Shown here in pieces: positions 36,374 to 49,150 of a stretch of 64,000 bases of DNA. Below the pieces are notes generated by a model. That model ran no database searches, was not told the origin of the DNA, and saw nothing but the letters and a program-made list of their open reading frames with translations. Within the stretch, counting starts at the first letter, position 1. Each line of letters opens with the position of its first letter. The position numbers and the translations under genes are program-made. This stretch comes from Vespula vulgaris. Lineage: Eukaryota > Arthropoda > Insecta > Hymenoptera > Vespidae. The stretch is taken from contig NC_066587.1 in the NCBI RefSeq assembly GCF_905475345.1, positions 18,863,558 through 18,927,557 on the forward strand, given 5' to 3'.

Positions 36374-36568
36374 TTAAAAATCTAAAAAAGTTTGCGCGGT
36401 CAGCGTCCGAAAAAAGATGCGATCCATTCGCGCGCTAATAATAAAAAATCGATAGCCGCGGTCCTTGATGAACTGGTAGATCGGTTTTTGTTCGCCCGGA
36501 AATGGAACGAAGGTCTCCTCGTTAAGATCGAGTATGGTCGTCTCAGCTAGGAGTGGAAAGATGCTCTT
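36374..36568 (-). CDS. weak candidate terminal exon
   Basis: After a minus-strand acceptor (pyrimidine tract around 36590-36615, then ...CTTAG) a 64-codon frame runs to TAA at 36374. It contains LAETTILDLNEETFVPFPG and EQKPIYQFIKDRGYRFF, which read like natural protein. An in-frame TAG just before the AG fits an exon start. G/C at third positions is only slightly raised, and a short plus-strand frame is also open. No family is recognised. Confidence 0.2.
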   Translation of the reverse strand, partial: KSIFPLLAETTILDLNEETFVPFPGEQKPIYQFIKDRGYRFFIISARMDRIFFRTLTAQTFLDF

Positions 36569-37442
36569 CTAAGTCTGGACCGGTGCATAAGGAGAGAGGG
36601 AGAAGAAAGAGAGCGAGCTCGAGTTCGTGGGGGTCCACGACTCTGTGGATCTTCGCCAGGAATAGAAAGCTCTGCACGCTGGCCATGCTTATAGTCGGCT
36701 TTTAGTCGTCGACTGAGTCAGGCGCGAGGATCCCGGCTTGGTGTTGGCTCTCGTTGACCCGTCGCACTCATCGACCGTCCTCCTCTACCTTCCATCACTT
36801 TTCTTCTCCTTTTCGCATTAAGTTACGTTCACACCGTAGCGCAACCAACCGATCAGACGCGAAACGTCTTTTGCGAAATGCTTTCGCGAGTGCATCGATG
36901 ACGGCTGTTAGCCCGAAGCGAAAGGAGGATTAGAAATTTGGCTTCGCGCGGATCTTAATCACACGCGTTTCGTCGTTCGCGAAACTACTCGCAAAGCTCT
37001 TACTTTTCGAGACATCTCCGCGCCAAGGATCTACCTTCTTCCTTGGAGCGAGTAGGTTGCTCTCGCGACGAGCGCGACGATTTCCGTAAAACGCTCTTCT
37101 TCTCTGCCTCCTCCTTTTCCTTCTTTTTGCTCGCATTTAAACTTTTCCAATTCCGTGGCATTTCATTTCCCAAACGGTCGAAGCTCTTTCTATCTTTCGT
37201 CCTTTCTCCGTTCTTCTTTCAGTAGAAAGGGAGACAGAGAAAACGGATTCCTCTTCTTTTATTTTAACAACCGCGAGCGTAGAAGCGTCAGGAAAGTTTT
37301 TCAAGAACGTCGTTTCGTCGACGAATCCTACTCTCTTTCTTTCTCTATCCCTCTTTTTCGTAGCGTTTCTACGCGAAGCACCGGTTTTCTTCGGAATCGT
37401 AGTCAAAGTCGGTCCAGAATTCTCTCCTCTTTCTTCTTTCGT

Positions 37443-37444
<2 letters not shown>

Positions 37445-37490
<46 letters not shown>
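37445..37490. repeat. (CT)n microsatellite
   Basis: About 20 CT units inside a long pyrimidine-rich region (37180-37620). Confidence 0.95.
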
Positions 37491-37644
37491 GCCTCTCCTT
37501 CCTCTCTCGATCCGTTCGCTTCGCGATGTTTCGGGATGAACGTGGCTTAAAACTTTCTCCGTTCGTTCGTTTTATCGTTAGTTCTTCTCCCTCTATCGTC
37601 GTCTCTCGCGTAGTCTCTTGCGTTTGGGGTTGTCAACCGTGTCG

Positions 37645-37667
37645 AAGATTTGGCATTGGCCCTCGTC
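37645..37667. repeat. 23-bp exact direct repeat, copy 1
   Basis: Starts AAGATTTGGCATTGGCCCTC and ends GTC. Identical to 37926-37948. Flanks are mostly different. Confidence 0.95.
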
Positions 37668-37897
37668 CCCGTCCTCCTCCTCCTCCTCTCCTTCTCGCCT
37701 TTCATATTTCTATCTTTCTTCGGAGAGGAGCAAGCTGCGCGAATCGAAGCGCGACAGATCGCGCGTACCTATACTCGTTCTTTCCGATCGAATAAGCTCG
37801 CGCGATCGAACGCAACTGGATAAAAAAGATGCGAACGAAAGGACGCAACGTTTCGAGACAGAACGTTTCTGTCCTTTAAAAGAAGGAACAAAAATAC

Positions 37898-38051
37898 CGT
37901 CGACCGTGGGCAGCCAGGGTTGGCAAAGATTTGGCATTGGCCCTCGTCTGGTCCACTCTCGTTTCGTCTCGTCTGGCCGCTTTTGCGAGTTGGCGATCTC
38001 CGCGAAAGACGGCTCGCCGTCGAACAAAGCGTTTTTCTCGATTTTGCATAG
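37898..38051 (-). CDS. candidate internal exon, unknown protein
   Basis: Minus strand: an in-frame TAG at ...CTTAG marks the start, then 51 codons plus one base up to GACG/GTATTT. Reads LCKIEKNALFDGEPSFAEIA, then NSQKRPDETKREW and RRGPMPNLCQPWLPTVD. The first half has about 74% G/C at third positions and purine-first codons, as in coding DNA. The acceptor has a poor pyrimidine tract. The RGPMPNL segment comes from the 23-bp repeat, so copy 1 may mark a decayed duplicate of this exon. The plus-strand frame is also open. Confidence 0.27.
37926..37948. repeat. 23-bp exact direct repeat, copy 2
   Basis: Same 23 bases as copy 1, 281 bases further on; inside the candidate minus-strand exon 37898-38051. 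Confidence 0.95.
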
Positions 38052-38582
38052 CTAAGCGAGGCCGCTTTCGTCTTGGCTATTTCCTGTCGCATTTTCCACA
38101 GGAATAGAACATCGCGTTCGCGATCGTCGACCGCATTTCTCGCGCGGCCGTTTAGAACTTGGTTCTTACCGATATGCGTTCTCCGTTTTTTCCATGGAAA
38201 CCTTCAAGCGCAATCTGCCTCTTCTCGATTTTTCCCCTAGCCTCCTACGGGATTTCTATCTTTCTCTTCAACGTCCATACTCCGAGCGAATTTTTAAAGT
38301 GTCGACGAACAGAAACGTGAAAAATTCCTTCCCGATAAAAAAGGAAGAAACGAACGAGAGAAACGTTATTTCGTTTTGCATTCGAGTCGTCATTTTCGAG
38401 AACGAAGATCGACTTTGAGGATCGCCCGGTTGCTCTCGCGTTTAAATGCGCGGCATTGTTCTACGCGGAACGAAAACTTAATTGAACATTCAACGTTTGC
38501 CATTGGTTAAAACTATATTACAAATTTCTTTAGTGCGAATAGACTTGAACAAATTACAGAGAGAATACATCTCCGAAGGCAA

Positions 38583-38584
38583 TT

Positions 38585-38616
<32 letters not shown>

Positions 38617-38664
38617 CGTCTTTCTCTGTCTCTGTCTCTCCTTCCATCTCTCTCTCTCTCTCTC
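38583..38664. repeat. (CT)n cluster
   Basis: Two CT runs separated by imperfect CTGTCT units. Confidence 0.93.
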
Positions 38665-39266
38665 TTTTCATGCGCATACCCTTCTGGCTCGACGCATCAA
38701 AGATAAACGAACAATGCCAACTCTCATTCTTTATTTTATCATACGCACGAATAATTCCTGCTTTTCAACTCGTCCATTTATCGTCGATTTCTCTTCCAGT
38801 ACATATGCACATGGCACGTACGTACCTATGTACGACGATTTAATTCTTTTGAAAGCGTGCAAGAGAATTTGAAGAAGCTCGGCGAACGATGAAATTCATT
38901 TAGACTACGCGCCTGTTCAAAAAACAAAAATTAAAAAAGATGATATTATCTAACGGACATTGCGAGTCATTCGCCAGGACGCGCGGTATCAAACGCCGAC
39001 CGATACGTCACTGTCTCGTTCAAAGTATACGACAAATGCAAGAGGAAAAGTTTTACCCTTTTCTCTTCTTTTCTCTCAGCTAATCCGTACTTAATCGCGT
39101 GAACGATTCGAAATCCGATGCTCTCGATTACCTGACAAAATGCAGCGGGTCTGCAATTTTCAGCTCGATCGGAGCGCAAGATGAAACTACCCCCGTAAGG
39201 AAGTTCGAAATTTCCTGTCGAGGGAAAGCGATAAGGGAAGAGAGAAGGAAAATGAGTATGAGCCAG

Positions 39267-39320
<54 letters not shown>
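39267..39320. repeat. long (GA)n microsatellite
   Basis: About 25 GA units. Confidence 0.97.
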
Positions 39321-39322
<2 letters not shown>

Positions 39323-39479
39323 AAGCCTCGTGGCTGAACCTTCTTCGGGATTTAGGTTAATGATTCTTAAAGATTATTTTTAAGCGAAAAGAAGCCAAGT
39401 TCATTTTTCCGTCGATCCTGCCGCCGAGAATAAGAGTGGCTTAGGTCCGTGACTTCGATCGTTCGTCTCTTCCCGTCGA

Positions 39480-39489
39480 TTATATAAAA
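39480..39489 (+). promoter_or_regulatory. TATA-box-like TATATAAAAG
   Basis: Near-ideal TATA box in sequence; no linked gene visible downstream. Confidence 0.2.
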
Positions 39490-40309
39490 GGAGGCATTCG
39501 ATTAAGTAAGGTAGATCGTGGATATTAGAAAATCTACTCGCGCATTTCACGGCATTTATCATACTTTAAAGGGGTCCCTTTCTTATTTATGATTTTCAAT
39601 CGAAATACTTTAGAATCGAAAAAAATTTGAGGACATTATACGCTCCATAAATCAAAGCTATCGCTTTAACGCACCTAGGTACATATGCTTCTTGTTATAT
39701 GTATTCATACCCTTTCAAGTAAATGACATATAAATATGTGCATGCTGATAAGTTATCATATAAAGCCACGCTGCCTGTTGCTCACTCCCTTGAATTTAGT
39801 TACATACGTATATACTAGGAATAACTCAAGTTCACGCGCGTCATTTTGCTTTTCTTATTTAAATGGAAAATGTGAAAATATAAGAAGGGAAAGATAAACG
39901 GTCGGACGGGTTAAAGAGGGGAATTGCGTGCGGGCAATTCTTATTCCGCCGTATATAGATACATTCCTCTATTTTTGTTCTTTCGTAATGCTCTACTCGA
40001 CGAGACTCTCGTCTTAGAACGGAGAGTTTCTTAGGAACCTGTTGACGATCCTCTCGGAAGTCCTTTCGAAGGAAAAAGGACCGACGTAACGTGGCTCGAC
40101 CCGACTCGGCTCTTCTTCGAAGCAAGAAGCATCGTAGCGGCGCATTTCCAGCAGCCAAGAGGCGCAATTCGATTAACGATCTTGAGGTAGAAGGTTCGCC
40201 TTGGAGGTGCCCCTAATAACCCCCGCGCAAAATTACGCTTTGCGCTTATTGAATTCGAGCGTAGCCGCGCGTTCGATAAGAAGAGCGGCCGCCCTCGGTG
40301 ATTAATGAC

Positions 40310-40340
40310 GAGGCGCCTCTGCCTCGTCTCGAGACGAGGC
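40310..40340. repeat. nested palindromes, GCCTCGTCTCGAGACGAGGC
   Basis: A perfect 20-base palindrome at 40321-40340, preceded by GACGAGGCGCCTC, itself partly palindromic. GACGAGGC occurs twice and GCCTCGTC once, so alternative hairpins can form. Confidence 0.92.
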
Positions 40341-41132
40341 ACGAGAGAGTACCGCGTCTAGTCTCCCTCCTCCTGCGGGAAGATTAACGGCCTTTCTTCG
40401 CCAATGATCCCGAATCGTTTTTCGATTTTCGCGCCTCGAACTCGACGGCTCCGTCAAAGGCAAAAATACCTTTCGTTTTAATCGCTTTTAATTCGCGATA
40501 ACGCTTTCCCCGACTTCGAAGGAGAAAAGAAGTCTCTCTGCGTTTTCGAGCCGCACACAAGTCCGTTCATCCTTTTTCTACACGAGCGGAATTAAACTCG
40601 ACTCGACCTTTGGGATAACGCATTTTCCGATCGCGATTCGAACACGAAATATGTTTCTCGGCTCGAGATACCGTTGAAGAGCTCCATCGTTGGACGTCTC
40701 TTTTCCTTTTTGTTTTCTTTTTTTTTTTTCTTTTCTACGTACGTACCTTTAAATCCAAAATTCGCGGAACACAATTTTTCGACTAAATTCCAAGAGACAA
40801 GAATATAAGAGAAATGTACCAGACGATAAGCTTCAAATACGTCGGTCAAAAGGTCTCGCAGTAATCCAGGATGATTGCACTAGGAGAGTCTTGCCTAGTA
40901 GTCCGACGACCAATCCAGCTTAACTACGAACAGGACTCGGCCGTTATTATTACGAGCAGGACGATGAGTAGGAGAAGATGGTGGACGACTACGACTACGA
41001 CGACAACGACGACATCGTCGTTGATAGAGAGCGGAGAGTACAAAGGGTTCTCGAGATGCGAGGACAATGTGGCGCCGAGTGGCTCCGGAGCTCGATCGAA
41101 ATTGGGGTCACCATCGGATATATGCGCTAGGG

Positions 41133-41170
41133 AGAGGGCGAGGTCGAGGGCGAGGGCGAGGGCGAGGGCG
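41133..41170. repeat. (GAGGGC)n hexanucleotide repeat
   Basis: About five GCGAGG units. Confidence 0.93.
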
Positions 41171-42619
41171 AAAAAGGGGACGATGCGGAAGACGCCGTAT
41201 GCAACTACCCTCCCGTGCGAGGGTGACATCGGTTAAAGGACCACAATTTTGTCCTTAGGGGGTTGCAAAGTCGATCGGCCGAGAAAGAAGCCGTAAGAAG
41301 CTTGGAAAATATTTTCTCCCTGTCTTTTCCCCTTCGCGACTCGAGCGAGAAATCGTTTCGCTCCTAGCACCGTCGAGTTCTCTTGCGAACGTAGACGTCG
41401 ATACTCGTGGGACGACGCCATTGGTCGCGCGATTTTGTACGTTTGAAAAATCAAAATATTCGTGCGTGGTCTCGGTTTCGTTATCCGTATGCCTACTTCG
41501 TTCGTCGTCGACGGTCATTGCATTCGCGGTGTCGTTTTCCAGCAATTTGAACGCTTCGTAAATATAGTTTCAACGATTTTACGGTAGTTAGCTACGTTCG
41601 ATCGCTTTTGCGGATTCTTTGAAATACATTACCCAAATATATCCGCCCATGAACCCACCTGCGTGAAACCAAACGAGAATAAACGAACGTTGACGATGAC
41701 GTTAACGACGCATCAACGGAACGACGTCGATAAATGTTCTACTGAAAATAAGCAACGCATCTACTACGAATAGAAAACTATCTATATTCGCGTTCGCGCG
41801 CGAGCGCCGTCCTGTCGAAAAAAAAAATTCCATCTATATTTAAACTTATCTCCGATGAAATGAACGCCGTGCGTCAATGATATCGACGACGTCAATGCCT
41901 GTGATATCGCAATATACCCTCTCGAATGATAATACACCGTAAAAAGTCATCTAAATTTAAAAAACGTGTTCAGGTACGATAAGTCGCTCCTTAAAAAGTT
42001 AGTGCAAAAATATGATAGTCGCTCGAGCTCCGATCGAGTGGCCCGACCCTCCAAATTCTTAGTCGTTTGGGAGAGGGAAGAAGAGAAAGAAGAAAAAGAA
42101 AGGAAGAGAAAAGATCCATGTTCCAGGAACCGGATTCGACAAAGCCACGTGGAAATATGCACGAATGAAAAACGGAGCACTCGTCGAACTTGTACAGAAA
42201 GATTCGCGTTCGCGGGATTCAATAAACCGAAAAAGGAAGGAAGAAAGATAGAGGCTCGCTGACGGGAAAGGCAGAACGAGGGATGAAAAGAGACGATAAT
42301 GCTCCTGGTATTTTGACATTCACCGTGTGGAAAAAGAGAAGGAGGTCGCGCGACAAAAGGTCGAAGGGTAATACGTCAGGTCAATGGAGAAGAGGTTGGT
42401 AGGAAGAAGCGAAGCTCGACTGAAGACGGGCGATGATGGTGCGATCGGGTGGAGAGAGAAGAGAAGGGAACGGACGAGAGAGTGTCAGGGAAAAACTAAT
42501 TTCCCGGGGAGCCTTTAGGTGCAACGATGCCGTATTAAAAGCCCGGAGGGCTTGTGCGCCCTTTCGGGCACGAGTCAGCAAAACCTTTTCGGTGATTCGT
42601 TCCACCGTCAAGCAGCTCG

Positions 42620-42634
42620 TTTTCTTCTTCTTCT

Positions 42635-42666
<32 letters not shown>

Positions 42667-42668
42667 TT
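42620..42668. repeat. (TTC)n/(CTC)n pyrimidine repeat
   Basis: Eight to nine TTC units running into CTC units. It forms an ideal-looking acceptor tract, but the open frame after it has background codon use. Confidence 0.93.
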
Positions 42669-43089
42669 TCAGCTTCTCCAGTGGCAAGAGGGTCCTAGTA
42701 GCCGCTATAATTTATACTCTTTCATATTCAAGCAACCCCTTACGAGTTACGGCCACGTAAATCGGCTTGCATCGCGACCTAGCTGCGCCTAACTCCGACG
42801 GAATGGCACAGGAATTCGCTCGGTTTCCGCCTATTCTTTCATTTTTATTCTTTTCCCGAGCTCTCCGCGTCTTGGACGGGATATTAGATTGTATGAGATA
42901 AATAAAGTGAATTCCATAAGAAATGGAGAGAGAGAGAGAGAGAGAACTTTTGAATTTTTAATCGGTAGAAATCAAAAGGAATCCTTGCTCGAGATCGTAT
43001 CTCCTTTCAAGGTCTAATCATCTGTTTTGCTGGTAGTTGTTCTTACGGATCGATGAAAAGAGAGGAAGGAGCGATAGCGAGTGCGCGAG

Positions 43090-43094
<5 letters not shown>

Positions 43095-43120
<26 letters not shown>
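43095..43120. repeat. (GA)n microsatellite
   Basis: About twelve GA units ending in GCGCG. Confidence 0.93.
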
Positions 43121-43124
<4 letters not shown>

Positions 43125-44726
43125 CGAGGGAGTAAAGGAACTCGAAAGCAGTGTAAGCGGAAACGGAAGGACGAGATCCTCCGGGCGAGATAGAGATACA
43201 TACATACGCGCTTTACACGGTTGCAGGAGGGCAGAAACGGTAAAACAAGCTCGGCCCGTGTTGGTAGCGTCTCCGCTCCGCTCATGCGGCCGGCACGCCG
43301 CGAAATTGCGGTAATTTCGTTAACCGTGCAAACGACGTAATGAAATAAAACCGTCGACGAGGATACACCTCGCATATACCGCCGTAATGGTACGATTTTA
43401 ATAGCTCCTGCCCGGAAGGAAGCGCCTTTTTATCTCGCACTGCATAAGCTTCTTCGAGCCCGGCATTGTTTCTGTTCTCCTCTCTTGTTCCTATTCTCCT
43501 TCGATGGATCGGTATCGTTCCGTCCCTCGACTTGACAAATGCGTTTAATTTAAAAATTTAAGAAACAACGATCCATATAGAAAATATTAGATAAAGAAGA
43601 AACGTTGAGGAGCGATAAGTAATCGGTGTCGCGATATGCGGAAACGACGCGGAGCTTAAGTTTCGAAAGGCGAAATAGTGTTTACCGTGGGGAAGGCGAG
43701 GCAAAAGGAGGAAAAAAGGGTAGGGCCGCGACGTGATAAATAAGTCCGCGGATATTGTGTTTCGCTTCTGACCTTTAAGGCAGCTCACCCCCTTAGCCTC
43801 TAGCCGAGCTGCTAGCGGAACCCCACTCGGAGTTTCAATAACGCTCGCGGCATAAACTCAGTTTAGCATAAAGTATTTCGGCGCTCGCTTGCGGAACAAA
43901 CCTCTCTCCTCTCTTTTCTCTTCTCCTCTTTACTTACTTCACTCTATTCCGTGCTACGACGTACCTTTTTGCGAACCACGTAAACGTTCTCTCCCTTCCT
44001 TCCTCTCTACCTCTCTGGCACGCAGCAAGCCATTTATGGGAATAATTTACCCGAGTCAATCTGTAAAGGCCGTCCTTAAAAATAGAACGATTCTTCGGTC
44101 CAAGTTTTGAAAATTGAATTTAATCCTAGGCACGTTTAATTAATCGCAAGATAACGTTCATTTGTTTTAACTCGTGCTACGTTCGTTTCTAGAAAATAAT
44201 GGTAACGATGGCCGATACGCTATAAATCGATGTCATAGAAAAAAGAAGAAGAAAAATCGCAAGATTTTTAATAATTTTTGCCGTAGTCTTTGTCCGCGAG
44301 TAAGTCTATTTCCGTGTACTCTGGTCGTCTTTCTAAGAAGGTCAGCGTGAAGATGGTCGCGAGAACGACTTTTCGACGAGCGCATAAATTTTTACCGGTA
44401 GTCCGCTGTTATTTACGACGATGGGTCGAAGACTTCTTTCGAAGTTCGTTGCGGTCGTATCGCTTTTACCAGGCGCTAAGCTTATTAAAGTTTCTTCGAT
44501 CTTCGCTCCTCGCTACTCGCTTTCGTCTCACCTTGGATGATCTTCGACTCGGAATAAAAAAATATGAACGTCAGCGAGTATAAAAATTTTCTTATACGAG
44601 TGTCTTTAAAACGATTTCCAGGCGTTCTTGGGACTCTTCGCAAAAGAAAATTCTTTAGAAAATCTGTCGCTACGAGTGTGCGAATTCGTGACGTTACGAA
44701 GGAGGATAGTCAAGGAGCTTCGAAAG

Positions 44727-44749
44727 AGATAGAGAGAGAGAGAGAGAGA

Positions 44750-44780
<31 letters not shown>

Positions 44781-44784
44781 GGTG
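44727..44784. repeat. (GA)n(GT)n(GGGT)n compound repeat
   Basis: GA, then GT, then GGGT units in order. Confidence 0.95.
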
Positions 44785-46770
44785 TACACATATATACGTA
44801 GAGAGGAAAGAGAAGAGGAAAAAGAGGAGGGTACATCTTCCGGCTCACAACTGCTTGGGAATTTCTTTTCTGCATCGGGAACGGAGGTTTCCTTTTCGAA
44901 GGCAATGCCGGATTCGGAAGCTCGAAATTCCGTTTCACAGTCACGCGCCGAATTTATCTCCTCCCTCGCTACCGCCTTTTCCTCCCTTCTTATCCTCTTC
45001 GCTCGTTATCGTTAAGCTCGGCGGTCGAAAGAAAAAAAAGAAAGAGAATAAGTCGAACGTACGAAAAAAGGAAGGACGGTGGATCTTTGATGGAAGGAAA
45101 ATAAAAGCGATTCGATCCTTCTTGGCTCGCTTCTTCAAATTACGATCGAGCTAAAGTTTATAATTATAATCGATCTTGACGGTTTATCAAAACTTTAGAG
45201 AATACCAATAAAATTTTATTTGTTTATTCTCACCTATTATTAATTTTCTTTTTTTTTTTTTTTATTGTAACGAAATAGTTAATTATACCGTAAAATCTAT
45301 AGAGAGTATAAGGTTTTCTAGAGCGCGTGCAAAACGTTCGTAGAACGACGTTTCGCTTGAACGCAAAATTTACGAAATATTCAAGATCTAATCGAAAGAA
45401 CGAACGCGAGGATGGAAGTATAAAAAGGAAGGAAAGGAGAAAAGAGAGGGTGGTAAATGGAGGTGGAAGAGGGTTCGTGAAAAATGCAATGCTATCGAGA
45501 GGAGAAAAACGAATGTGCGTTCGTGCGGAACACGTTGGAGACGTATGTATGCGCGTGTGTCGAGCGTGCCTACACTTTTGTTCTCTCTCTCTCTCTCTCG
45601 CTCTCGCTCTCTCCATCTCCCTCTCTTCCACCCCCTCTCACCATAGCTACGTGTAGATACAAGAACAGGGTGCGCGCTCGATGTAGAATCGATCGTGAAA
45701 CTGCGATATGCTTTTCGAAAGCGAAGCGAATGATAAATCGTCGAGGATTTCTCTTAGCCATTTTGTGTTACCAAAGCGTTTATTTGAAAGAGGGAGAGGA
45801 AAAGAGAGAAAGAGGGAGAGAGGCAAAAAAGAAAAAGAGGTATATGACGCGCGAAATCAGTGCCTTTCGAACGCGAAGAGAAGCTCCACTTTCGCGCGAA
45901 GTGATACTTTTCTTGATTTACGAGTAACGATGTTCGGAAAGTCCGATCGATGAGATATCGATAATGGAATCGGGCCGCGTAACGATCGCTAACTCTAACG
46001 GATGACCAACGCGATATTACTTTTTTTTTTCCAAAGTTCGTTACCATAGATATCTTTTAATATAAACGAAAATGTAAAATTCGAAACCGATACGAATACA
46101 TCCCACGTTACTCGTCGTTTCGTTAACGAATCGCCGATACGTAAGCCGAAGAGAGGAAGAACTCGTAGGAAGAAAGAGCAAAGTTAGGAAAGGACTTCCT
46201 TATTTCCGTATGACTTCGAATGCGGGTGTAAATTCGTAAAATTCACGTTGCAGGTGCATCTAGTAATAAAAGGAGAGTTCGAAGTTGTCGATGTGCTCGA
46301 GGATGAGACGTAAAGTCTTCGGTCAGCTTCGTCGAAGGTTGCCGTGGTAGGTAAGTAACGAACCGTGAGTAACTAACGGCCGTAAAAGCACGAAGACCGG
46401 CGTACGACCCTTCTCGCTCGTAAACCGCTGGCACGTGCTTCTCCTCTCTTCACTTTGCTTCTCTCGCGTCGAGCATCTTTCGAAACGAGTTTAACGTGCA
46501 AGACGACGTGCTGCTAGCTGGTGTAACAGTTCTCGGCTATACTACATACGAGTATATTCGAGAAAGGGCAGACTACAACGACACTTAGGTACACCCATCC
46601 CCTTTTACATTCTTTTCTACTTTGCTATAAAACTACAACGCGATATAACTGGATAGCTTCGTGAGGATAGCTGATTGCATTTCGAGATTAATCGTTCTAG
46701 AAAAGACAGCTTGGTGATACGACATAAGAGAGATAGAAAGTATAAGTAGGAAAGATAAAGGAAAGGGCAG

Positions 46771-46774
46771 AGAA

Positions 46775-46813
<39 letters not shown>
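46771..46813. repeat. (GA)n microsatellite
   Basis: About 17 GA units after AAAGAG units. Confidence 0.95.
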
Positions 46814-46817
<4 letters not shown>

Positions 46818-48879
46818 CGGAGAGTCGAAGTTTAATAGGAGACATAAACCCAGCCCGATATCCTGTTTATTGAACGCTGTAATGTGTAACAAGAAGGAAG
46901 AAGGAGAGAAGCTCCAAGTCGAGCTCGATCACGCGGAAGTTTACTCGACGATAATTAAGTGAACGAGCCATCTTCGTAGGAGGTTAAACGATATCGAAAC
47001 GAAAGTGCCGTCGAGTTATCTCGAAAATTGCTTCTCCGTTCGAAGAACGAAGAAACCGACCGATCGAAAGAATTATTAGATTCGAGACTAGGAGAGTTCC
47101 GTTTATCGATTGGTCAAATTGAGAGAGAGAGAAAACCCTAGTCCAATAGAGATGTAAGAAGATGAAAAGAAACGTATAACTTGTCCTTTAATTCACGTTG
47201 GTCGAATTTAACATGACCTCGTTCCAAGCGCTTCTCCTTTTTCTTTTCTTCGATTCTATCTATCTCTTCCTTCTTTTCCATCTCTTTCTCCATTCGGTTA
47301 GCTATTTTCCAGGAGCTTCGATCTATTCAATCTCGATGCAAAGGCGATCTCACGTGCAGTAATAGCTTGTCAGCCGCACCGAGCTTGCAGCTGATAAACG
47401 GTAGCCTCCCTGGGCAATCCTTTTTTAAGGCTCTCTGGTACGAATGCGTTTCACCTTTCCTTATTCCTTCTTTCCTCTAACTTACGTATTCAGTAGTGCT
47501 CCTCGAGCTTGCTATGCAACCTATTATTCTCGATTATACTCTCCCGCGATCCGACCCGACTAACTTTTACCTCGGTTACGCAAAATTTGATAAACCGACG
47601 AAAGCTTGCTTTACCTTCGTAATAACTTGCGTTTTATCGGAAATGGAGTAAATTCTTCTTTTTTTACCTTTTTTTTTCATTTTCCGTAAAATCGAATCCT
47701 TTAATAAATATATAAACGTTTGATGCATAACGCGATATCGTTTATTTAACACAATCGATCGATCGCTTTGCCTACAACCTGGATTTTCCAAAAATATTAA
47801 ATTCCATTCGTTTACTCGAGAACCAATTGCAACGTAATTATATATTTAACGTTAAAATTAACGATAAATATCGTTCTTTGCGCGGAATGTTACGTACATG
47901 TAAAATATTTATTTAAGATAATATATAGCGCACTTTATCATCCAGTACCTTTATTATTAGTTCGTACGTCGAAGTGGATTCGACGTGAACGATCGTCTCG
48001 GTCCCTTTTCTCCTTTTTCTCTCTTCTTCTCGTTCCGTCTCTTTTCTTTTTTTTTTTATCTTCTCTTAGCGTAGGACGACGGGCCATTGAAAATTTCGTC
48101 TCACGTACGGGGTCGCAGCCGAAAATAAATTCAAACGACCGAGAGAGGACCGAGAGAAGAGGAGAAGCCGAGAAAAGACAGAGCCGGCTCGCGAGACCAA
48201 TATTCCCGATAGCACCGGGGTAAGATGGACGTTTTCTCATTTCCGCGGAGCGACCCTTTGGCCAGATTCTCGTGACCATCCATCGTTTGTCTTCCGTGAA
48301 AGATGTCATCCTCGAAAATAAAGAGGAGAGAGAAAGGAGAGCTCTGACAGAATGGAACCGCGACGACGTTAACGGCGATTATATCTCCATTATGTTCGAC
48401 AATTTCCAGAAAAATGGACGAACATGAGGTTGCACTTTTCTCTCGGCCGTGATTCCTAACGAGATATAAAATCGTCGAGAAAACAACGTCGACGTAAATA
48501 CGTTTCAAATCAAATTCGAACGTATTCCGTGTCTCTCTCGTATCAAACGCTCCGAGTACCAAAAGACGAATGTATCGTCTAGTGCGATAAGATTCGAGCA
48601 ACGAAACAATATCACGCGTTTCTATGTTTTTGGAATTTTTTTAATCAAACATCTTCTCGGTAAGATCGTACTCGTAGGTTTCTCTGGATTATGTAGCTGT
48701 ATGATCAAGCTTCGTCTTTGAAAACTCGTCGCGTTTGAAGATACAATAGGTTTTACATAACGTCGATGAAACATGGCCGAGCATATAAAGATATTCGATT
48801 GGTTCGCACAATAATCGCGTAATTAACGCGATAGACGGTGGACGACTAGCAACTAAACGGCGAGGACGTCGCTCACTTG

Positions 48880-49150
48880 TTGCGTCATATATTTTGCCTT
48901 AGCATTTTATTACCTGCATCGCGAGCGACCGGCGCGTAATTGTTTACGCGCACTTGCGGCATGGTAAAAGCGCGCACGGCCGGCCATGTTTTATCGTCGC
49001 AATGAAACCGAATCGCCGCACGGTAGTTGCCCGGGCTAAATCGCGCGATATGGAATTCCCACGGTATTTACGACTAAATTACCTGCGTACGCGCACAAAA
49101 TTAAAGAGAGATAAAACGCCGGTATTACGAGCCACGGATATAAACTTAGT
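48880..49150. promoter_or_regulatory. possible regulatory block
   Basis: Dense mixed motifs (TAATTGTTTAC forkhead-like, TTTATCG, CCACGGTATTTACGAC) with no coding frame that beats background. Function is inferred from motif density only. Confidence 0.15.

Noticed and set aside
47305..47475. Long pyrimidine tract and AG followed by about 55 open codons
   Set aside because: No donor, background codon endings, and the sequence looks like mixed-motif non-coding DNA; similar cases at 42685, 44612 and 46251 were dropped for the same reason.
48681..48704. miR-9-like string (ends TAGCTGTATGA)
   Set aside because: Shares the 3' eleven bases with miR-9 but has seed differences and an insertion, and no complementary 3' arm follows.
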